From DYGX01 sp035325905 (GTDB lineage Bacteria; Chloroflexota; Anaerolineae; Aggregatilineales; Aggregatilineaceae): a DNA stretch of 7,605 nucleotides. The stretch spans positions 1 through 7,605 of the forward strand of contig DAOKYY010000133.1 in the NCBI GenBank assembly GCA_035325905.1, given 5' to 3'. Made by a program: the position numbers and the translations under genes. Below, in pieces: positions 4,896 to 7,605 of this stretch; the stretch's first letter is position 1, and every line of letters starts with the position of its first letter. Under the pieces are notes generated by a model. The model did no database searches. It had not been told where the DNA came from and saw only the letters and a program-made list of their open reading frames with translations.

Positions 4896-4903
4896 AAGAG
4901 ATC

Positions 4904-5374
4904 ATGCCGAGACGGTCAAGCCCCCCCAAGCGGGAAGTTGTGCCCGACGTCAAGTATCACAACACCCGCGTGACGATGTTCATTAACCGCATGATGCACG
5001 GCGGCAAGAAGAGCACCGCCCTGCGCGCGCTGTACGGCGCGTTCGATCTGATCGAAGAGCGCAGCAAGCGCGACCCGCTTGAGGTCTTTGAGCAGGCGCT
5101 GCGCAACGCGACGCCGATTCTCGAAGTCAAGCCGCGCCGCGTGGGTGGCTCGACCTACCAGGTCCCGGTCGAAGTCAGCCCGGATCGCGCGCTCTCGCTG
5201 GCGATGCGCTGGCTGCTGGCCTCGGCGCGCGGGCGCGGTGGCCGCAGCATGTCCGAGAAGCTGGCTGCCGAGTTCATGGACGCCGCGACCGGGCAGGGAT
5301 CGGCCATCAAGAAGAAAGAAGACACGCATCGTATGGCGGAAGCGAACCGCGCCTTCGCCCACTATCGCTGGTAA
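4904..5374 (+). CDS. rpsG: 30S ribosomal protein S7 (uS7)
   Basis: Primary 16S rRNA-binding protein that nucleates assembly of the 30S head and lines the exit-site tRNA path. It has 156 aa, the standard bacterial length, starting MPRRSSPPKREVVPD. Family segments seen are FINRMMHGGKKSTA, NATPILEVKPRRVGGSTYQVP with the beta-hairpin lysines and arginines that touch rRNA, and the C-terminal KKKEDTHRMAEANRAFAHYRW-type helix. An upstream in-frame ATG within rpsL is rejected because it lacks a binding site and the extension is shadow sequence. It lies 25 bases after rpsL and 39 before fusA, so is certainly cotranscribed. In E. coli S7 represses this operon through the rpsL-rpsG gap; that gap is too short here for the same site. 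Confidence 0.98.
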   Translation: MPRRSSPPKREVVPDVKYHNTRVTMFINRMMHGGKKSTALRALYGAFDLIEERSKRDPLEVFEQALRNATPILEVKPRRVGGSTYQVPVEVSPDRALSLAMRWLLASARGRGGRSMSEKLAAEFMDAATGQGSAIKKKEDTHRMAEANRAFAHYRW

Positions 5375-5413
5375 GCCCAGCCTGTCACGGAACGCACGGG
5401 ATAATCGCAGCTC

Positions 5414-7510
5414 ATGGCTAAGAAAGCCGCGCACGAAATCGTTCAGGACCTGAACATGGTCCGGAACATCGGCATTATCGCCCATATCGACGCCGGGAAG
5501 ACGACGACAACCGAGCGTGTCTTGTATTACGCCGGCAAAATTCACCGTATGGGCGAGGTGCACGAAGGCGCCGCGACGACGGACTATATGGACCAGGAGC
5601 GCGAGCGCGGCATCACGATCATGGCGGCGGCCATTACGGCGAGCTGGCGCGGGCATCAGATCAACGTCATCGACACGCCCGGTCACGTCGACTTCACTGC
5701 CGAAGTGCAGCGCAGCTTGCGCGTGCTAGACGGCGGCGTCGTCGTGTTTGACGGCGTCGCAGGCGTCGAGCCGCAGTCCGAGACGGTCTGGCGCCAGGCC
5801 AACGAGTACCACGTCCCGCGCATTTGCTTTGTCAACAAGATGGACCGCGTCGGCGCCGATTTCGGGCGCTGCGTGCAGATGATCGTGGATCGCCTGAACG
5901 GGCACCCGATTCCGCTCCAGATGCCCTACGGCGAAGGGGCGGACTTCCACGGCATCATCAACCTGATGACGATGGAGCTGCTGACCTACGGCGACGACCT
6001 GGGCACGGCCATCGAGCGTCACCCGGTCCCGGCTGATGCGCTTGAGGCGGCGGAAGCGGCGCGCGAGGCCATGATCGAGCGGATCGTCGAGACCGACGAG
6101 GCGCTCACCGAGAAGTACCTTGCGGAAGAGGAGATTACCGACGAAGAGCTGATGGCGGCGCTGCGCCGCGCGACGATCCGCAACCAGGTGCAGCCGGTGC
6201 TGCTGGGATCGGCGCTCCGCAATCGCGGCGTGCAGCTGATGCTCGACGCGGTGGTGGACTATCTCCCTTCCCCGCTCGATATCCCGCCCATCGAGGGCAT
6301 CAACCCGAAGACCGAGCAGGTCGAGGCCCGCGCGGCGTCGGATGACGAGCCGCTGGCCGCGCTGGTGTTCAAGATTATCAGCGACCCGTTCGTCGGGCGG
6401 CTGGCGTTCTTCCGCGTGTACTCCGGCGTGATCCGCGCCGGGTCGTCGGTGCTGAACACCTCGAAGGGCCGCCGCGAGCGCGTCGGGCGCGTCGTGCGCA
6501 TGTTCGCCGACCGCCGCGAGGATGTCGAGGAAGTGCGCGCCGGCGACATCGCCGCGACGCTTGGCCTGAAGGACACCTTCACCGGCGAAACGCTCTCGGA
6601 CGAAGCGCACCCGATCGTCCTCGAGACGATCGAATTCCCGGAACCGGTGATCGCGGTCGCGATTGAGCCGAAGACGAAAGCCGACCAGGACAAAATGGGC
6701 CTGGCGCTGGCGAAGCTGTCGGAAGAAGACCCGACCTTCGTCGTGAACGTGGACAACCAGACCGGCCAGACGCTGATTCACGGCATGGGCGAGCTACACC
6801 TGGAAGTGCTGGTCGACCGCCTGTTCCGCGAGTTCAAGGTCGATGCGCGCGTCGGCAAGCCGCGCGTCTCGTACCGCGAGACGATCACCCGTCCGGCGGA
6901 AGGCGTCGGGCGCTTCGTGCGCCAGACCGGCGGCAGCGGGCAGTACGGCCACGCCGTGATCACCCTGGAGCCGCTGCCGGAAGACGCCGACGCCGAGGTG
7001 GTGTTCGAGAACAAGATCGTCGGCGGCACGATCCCGAAGGAATACATCCGCCCGGTCGAAGAAGGGCTGCGCGAAGCGGCGCAGAGCGGCGTCTTCGCCG
7101 GGTATCCGCTGGTGCGCGTCAAGGCCACGCTGGTCGATGGCTCGTACCACGAAGTGGACTCGTCCGAGATGGCGTTCAAGATCGCCGGCTCGATGGCGCT
7201 GAAGGACGCGGTGCACCACGGTAAGCCCGTGCTGCTGGAGCCGTTCATGCGCGTCGAGGTGGTCGTCCCCGAAGAATACGCGGGAGACATCATCGGGGAT
7301 CTGTCGAGCCGCCGAGCCAACATTACCGGAATTGACACCCGTGGCGATGGCGTCTCGGCGGTTCACGCCCACGCCCCGCTGGGTGAGATGTTCGGCTACG
7401 CGACCCACCTGCGCAATCTGACGCAGGGGCGCGGCAGCTTCACGATGGAATTCGAAAAGTACCTACAGGTCCCCGATTCAATCGCCGAGACGATCATCAA
7501 GGGCGGCTAG
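5414..7510 (+). CDS. fusA: Elongation factor G
   Basis: Translocase GTPase of 698 aa that moves mRNA and tRNAs through the ribosome and acts with the recycling factor at the end of translation. G-domain motifs are complete: P-loop AHIDAGKT (23-30), switch I with ERGITI (64-69), DTPGH (87-91) and NKMD (141-144). Later domains are clear: the domain III run EDPTFVVNVDNQTGQTLIHG, domain IV with GGSGQYGH and the tip-associated HEVDSSEMAF, and domain V ending GEMFGYATHLRNLTQGRGSF. Switch I continues IMAAAIT where E. coli has ITSAATT. The location between rpsG and tuf identifies it as the main EF-G of the str operon rather than a paralogue. Its ribosome binding site is weak (GGGA, 12 bases away), so coupling to rpsG translation is plausible. 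Confidence 0.98.
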   Translation: MAKKAAHEIVQDLNMVRNIGIIAHIDAGKTTTTERVLYYAGKIHRMGEVHEGAATTDYMDQERERGITIMAAAITASWRGHQINVIDTPGHVDFTAEVQRSLRVLDGGVVVFDGVAGVEPQSETVWRQANEYHVPRICFVNKMDRVGADFGRCVQMIVDRLNGHPIPLQMPYGEGADFHGIINLMTMELLTYGDDLGTAIERHPVPADALEAAEAAREAMIERIVETDEALTEKYLAEEEITDEELMAALRRATIRNQVQPVLLGSALRNRGVQLMLDAVVDYLPSPLDIPPIEGINPKTEQVEARAASDDEPLAALVFKIISDPFVGRLAFFRVYSGVIRAGSSVLNTSKGRRERVGRVVRMFADRREDVEEVRAGDIAATLGLKDTFTGETLSDEAHPIVLETIEFPEPVIAVAIEPKTKADQDKMGLALAKLSEEDPTFVVNVDNQTGQTLIHGMGELHLEVLVDRLFREFKVDARVGKPRVSYRETITRPAEGVGRFVRQTGGSGQYGHAVITLEPLPEDADAEVVFENKIVGGTIPKEYIRPVEEGLREAAQSGVFAGYPLVRVKATLVDGSYHEVDSSEMAFKIAGSMALKDAVHHGKPVLLEPFMRVEVVVPEEYAGDIIGDLSSRRANITGIDTRGDGVSAVHAHAPLGEMFGYATHLRNLTQGRGSFTMEFEKYLQVPDSIAETIIKGG

Positions 7511-7540
7511 CCCGGCTTGGCGCGAGCGGGAGAGGCTCTC

Positions 7541-7546
7541 AGGAGG
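7541..7546 (+). promoter_or_regulatory. Ribosome binding site of tuf
   Basis: AGGAGG four bases before the ATG, the strongest Shine-Dalgarno in the operon, consistent with the very high output of EF-Tu. Confidence 0.8.
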
Positions 7547-7550
7547 CACG

Positions 7551-7605
7551 ATGGCAAAGGGCAAGTTTGAGCGTTCGAAGCCCCATGTGAATGTGGGGAC
7601 GATCG
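7551..7605 (+). CDS. tuf: Elongation factor Tu, N-terminus only (cut by window end)
   Basis: Only 18 codons are present, reading MAKGKFERSKPHVNVGTI. This is the EF-Tu N-terminus that leads directly into the GHVDHGKT P-loop just outside the window. EF-Tu carries aminoacyl-tRNA to the ribosome as a GTP complex. The gene follows fusA by 40 bases with no terminator between, the normal str order rpsL-rpsG-fusA-tuf. The gene is truncated by the window, not broken. Confidence 0.95.
   Translation, partial: MAKGKFERSKPHVNVGTI

Noticed and set aside
4264..4953. Minus-strand open frame covering the str leader and rpsL
   Set aside because: It overlaps the conserved rpsL coding region and the structured leader and has no family similarity that I can see.
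5400..5405. GATAAT before fusA as an internal promoter
   Set aside because: No -35-like element is found at a usable distance.
5726..6781. Minus-strand open frame of 351 codons inside fusA
   Set aside because: It is antisense to a highly conserved EF-G with low-complexity Arg/His/Asp content. It is a shadow.

Overview
The window is GC-rich bacterial chromosomal DNA that most resembles a Chloroflexota genome, probably from the Anaerolineae side. This placement is an inference. It rests on a Firmicutes-like long form of ribosomal protein S12, a GT39-type membrane glycosyltransferase with a fused C-terminal beta-rich domain of a kind I associate with Chloroflexota, and a stand-alone radical SAM protein with a helix-hairpin-helix tail. 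No 16S rRNA or other decisive marker is present.

Layout. Positions 1-229 hold no convincing gene. This AT-richer spacer carries a 13-bp inverted repeat enclosing a G-quadruplex motif, a 10-bp GC-rich hairpin that probably terminates the glycosyltransferase transcript, and, at the very edge, a Shine-Dalgarno match pointing leftward out of the window. Three genes follow on the minus strand: a membrane glycosyltransferase (230-2092), a radical SAM/HhH putative DNA-modification or repair protein (2175-3320) and peptide deformylase (def, 3466-4035). def has its own promoter and a textbook intrinsic terminator. The radical SAM promoter starts only a few bases beyond that terminator and may also serve the glycosyltransferase 58 bases downstream.

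From 4228 the plus strand carries the str operon: a strong sigma70-type promoter, a leader of about 200 nt with four predicted hairpins, then rpsL (S12), rpsG (S7), fusA (EF-G) and the first 18 codons of tuf (EF-Tu), which runs off the right edge. The def-str divergent intergenic region contains phased TTYCCGGCTG-like repeats directly upstream of the str promoter.

Functionally, the right half supplies core translation parts: two 30S proteins, the translocase and the tRNA-delivery factor. def encodes the enzyme that removes the N-formyl group from new proteins, so it fits that theme although it is divergently transcribed. The left pair looks unrelated: one protein of the cell envelope and one of probable DNA metabolism. 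No mobile element, CRISPR array, tRNA or rRNA was seen. The least explained parts are the structured str leader with its upstream repeats and the G-quadruplex-bearing inverted repeat at the left end.
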